Part shown: positions 62,942 to 64,000 of the stretch, in pieces | Position numbering within the stretch: the first letter of the stretch is position 1 | Layout: each line of letters opens with the position of its first letter | From: Caulobacteraceae bacterium | Lineage (GTDB): Bacteria > Pseudomonadota > Alphaproteobacteria > Caulobacterales > Aquidulcibacteraceae | NCBI GenBank assembly: GCA_016703335.1 | Contig: JADJCG010000004.1 | Coordinates: forward strand, 124,001-188,000 | Length of the DNA: 64,000 nucleotides | Reading direction: 5' to 3' | The notes under the pieces: model-generated | Database searches by the model: none | What the model was told of the DNA's origin: nothing | The model's input: only the letters and a program-made list of their open reading frames with translations | Translations under genes and position numbers: made by a program

Positions 62942-63662
62942 ATGGCCGCTAGTATGGTGAATTGGGTGTTGCCATATGGGTTGAAGCGTCCCGGAACGGC
63001 GCGGGAGACGAATGTGTACGAGGACGTAAGACCGAGAACGCCGATCGTTGTCTGGTTGTTAACTGGATCAATCGTGGCGGCGTATCTGGCGTTCCTCGCA
63101 GCGCCGGCATCAACGCAAGAGTTTGTTGATTATACTTTCGCGCTCATCCCGCAGCGCTTCCACGCGGACGGCCAATATCACTTCGATCAGTGGTGGGAGG
63201 CGCCTGGCCCTTTGTTCGGCCATTCGTTCCTGCATCTCGGCTGGTGGCACGTCGGCGGCAACGTGCTCTTTCTATTTGGCGCGTCGCGTTGGCCGTCGTT
63301 GCGGTTAGGCGCATGGCGTTATCTTGTCGTTTACTTTGCCGCCGTGCTCGCGGGCGCGGTGCTATATCTGGCGCTCAATTGGAATGATCCGAATGCGTCC
63401 GCGGTCGGCGCGTCAGGCGGCGTATGCGGGATGCTGACGGCGTTCTTCTTCTCAACGCGGCGCACTTGGCGCGAGGCGCTTGCGGATCCGCAGGTGCGCG
63501 GGCCGCTCGGCGGGCTTTTCCTCGTCAACGTTGTGCTAATGGGGGCTGCATCTGCCGCCGGCTTCTTCCCCATAGCTTGGGAAGCGCATCTCGGCGGCTT
63601 CATAGGCGGCGGCGTTGCCTACGCATTGCTACAGCCACGTCCGCCTGAGGGCGACGGCTTAG
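62942..63662 (+). CDS. Rhomboid family intramembrane serine protease
   Basis: The protein has six helices: PIVVWLLTGSIVAAYLAFLA, GHSFLHLGWWHVGGNVLFLF (typical HxxxN-type loop), WRYLVVYFAAVLAGAVLYLA, ASAVGASGGVCGMLTAFFFS with the catalytic Ser in GASGGVCG, and PIAWEAHLGGFIGGGVAYAL with the catalytic His. After RPPEGDGL the open frame runs 89 residues further, but that part is antisense to the next gene. A stop at about 63660 is reached if one base is restored. The start may be ATG 62942 or ATG 62954. Confidence 0.88.
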
Positions 63663-64000
63663 AGCCAGCGCAATTCGAAGCGTTCGCCGTCGATCTTCAG
63701 CGCGCGAAGACGTGCGCGGCCGTCGCGGCCGACAGAAAGTACCGCAAAGGCGCGCGTTTCTTCGGCGGCGCGTTGGTCGCGCAAAACGCGCTCGATGCGT
63801 TCAGCGTCGACTTGGTTGATGTGAAAGCGATCAACGCCGAGATTGAGCGTAAGCCAGCCCGGCATGCCCTCGATGCCTTCTTGCGGCGGCGTTGGCGGCG
63901 AACAGGTGAACGTGCCTTTCACAGGTAGCGGGCCGATGCGCTCTGCGTCGTCGCGCGAAACCGCGCCGCCAGCGGCGACGTAAATGTCATTCTCAGGACG
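63659..64000 (-). CDS. Hypothetical protein, cut by the window edge
   Basis: The reverse frame is open from the window end to the stop at 63659: DIYVAAGGAVSRDDAERIGP, LPVKGTFTCSPPTPPQEGIE, GMPGWLTLNLGVDRFHINQV and a C-terminus RALKIDGERFELRWL. It is well-formed protein sequence but I do not recognise the family. The N-terminus is outside the window. Confidence 0.6.
   Translation of the reverse strand, partial: RPENDIYVAAGGAVSRDDAERIGPLPVKGTFTCSPPTPPQEGIEGMPGWLTLNLGVDRFHINQVDAERIERVLRDQRAAEETRAFAVLSVGRDGRARLRALKIDGERFELRWL

Noticed and set aside
1..64000. CRISPR arrays, insertion sequences and rRNA genes
   Set aside because: No regularly spaced repeats, transposase motifs or rRNA sequence were seen; the 16-base match to the 16S tail at 7018-7033 is a ribosome-site complement, not an rRNA fragment.

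Overview
This window looks like chromosomal DNA of a high-GC alphaproteobacterium of the Caulobacterales type, probably a relative of the Hyphomonadaceae. The support is a holdfast-anchor operon (hfaA-hfaB-hfaD), the division-site regulator MipZ behind a perfect TTAA-N7-TTAA CtrA-type box, a SpoA-type flagellar switch gene, a DUF1489 protein and TorF-type porins. The taxonomic placement is inference; the genes themselves are read from the sequence.

Layout. 0-9.3 kb: lipB (cut by the window edge), a fliN-like gene, tRNA-Leu(GAG), a DoxX protein with an oxidoreductase remnant, a His-rich outer-membrane protein, mgtE, a membrane-anchored lysozyme, a lysine-rich DUF3008 protein, an orphan 22-codon mini-gene with an extreme Shine-Dalgarno sequence, and three tandem paralogous lipoproteins. 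9.3-18.1 kb: a patatin-like protein with a cyclic-nucleotide-binding domain, a twin-TIR membrane protein, and a tightly packed run of an enoyl-CoA hydratase, DUF3667, a sterol desaturase-type enzyme, a PaiB-like protein, a TerB-like protein and DUF1489. 18.1-37.2 kb: tryptophan degradation (kynA and a kynureninase-like gene), an acyl-CoA carboxylase subunit, a damaged panC, mipZ, a D,D-carboxypeptidase, phasin, clpS-clpA, a S41-type peptidase, a damaged HIT gene, a nitroreductase, an SDR, a NUDIX protein and rpmG. 37.2-40.8 kb: a thioesterase, a CinA-like protein, DUF1345, GNAT and Crp/Fnr genes.

The most interesting part is 40.9-47.4 kb. A PAS/LuxR-type regulator, a flavin amine-oxidase-like enzyme, a 74-residue peptide with a LigA-like leader, a class III cyclase-homology/STAND ATPase/TPR regulator and a tetrapyrrole-methylase-fold methyltransferase all lie on one strand, ending at tRNA-Leu(TAA). 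The methyltransferase and the peptide match the pattern of split borosins (alpha-N-methylated RiPPs, type example SonM/SonA). I read the region as a borosin biosynthetic cluster with an unusual oxidase and an unusual sensor.

47.5-64 kb: an alcohol dehydrogenase, a TRIC channel, HMG-CoA lyase, DUF998, two TorF porins, queF, a polysaccharide flippase, a lipid A-type acyltransferase, a second nitroreductase, NUDIX, cysE, a DCC-family protein, a saccharopine dehydrogenase-like protein, DUF4166, hfaDBA and a rhomboid protease.

Sequence quality matters here. Roughly 28 genes, including essential-type ones such as clpA, mipZ and lipB, carry one or more single-base frameshifts while the protein sequence continues in another frame. 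This points to uncorrected indels in a long-read assembly, not to a decaying genome. Three genes (panC, HIT, an SDR) also lack whole blocks. Coordinates for these genes give the full extent across frames.
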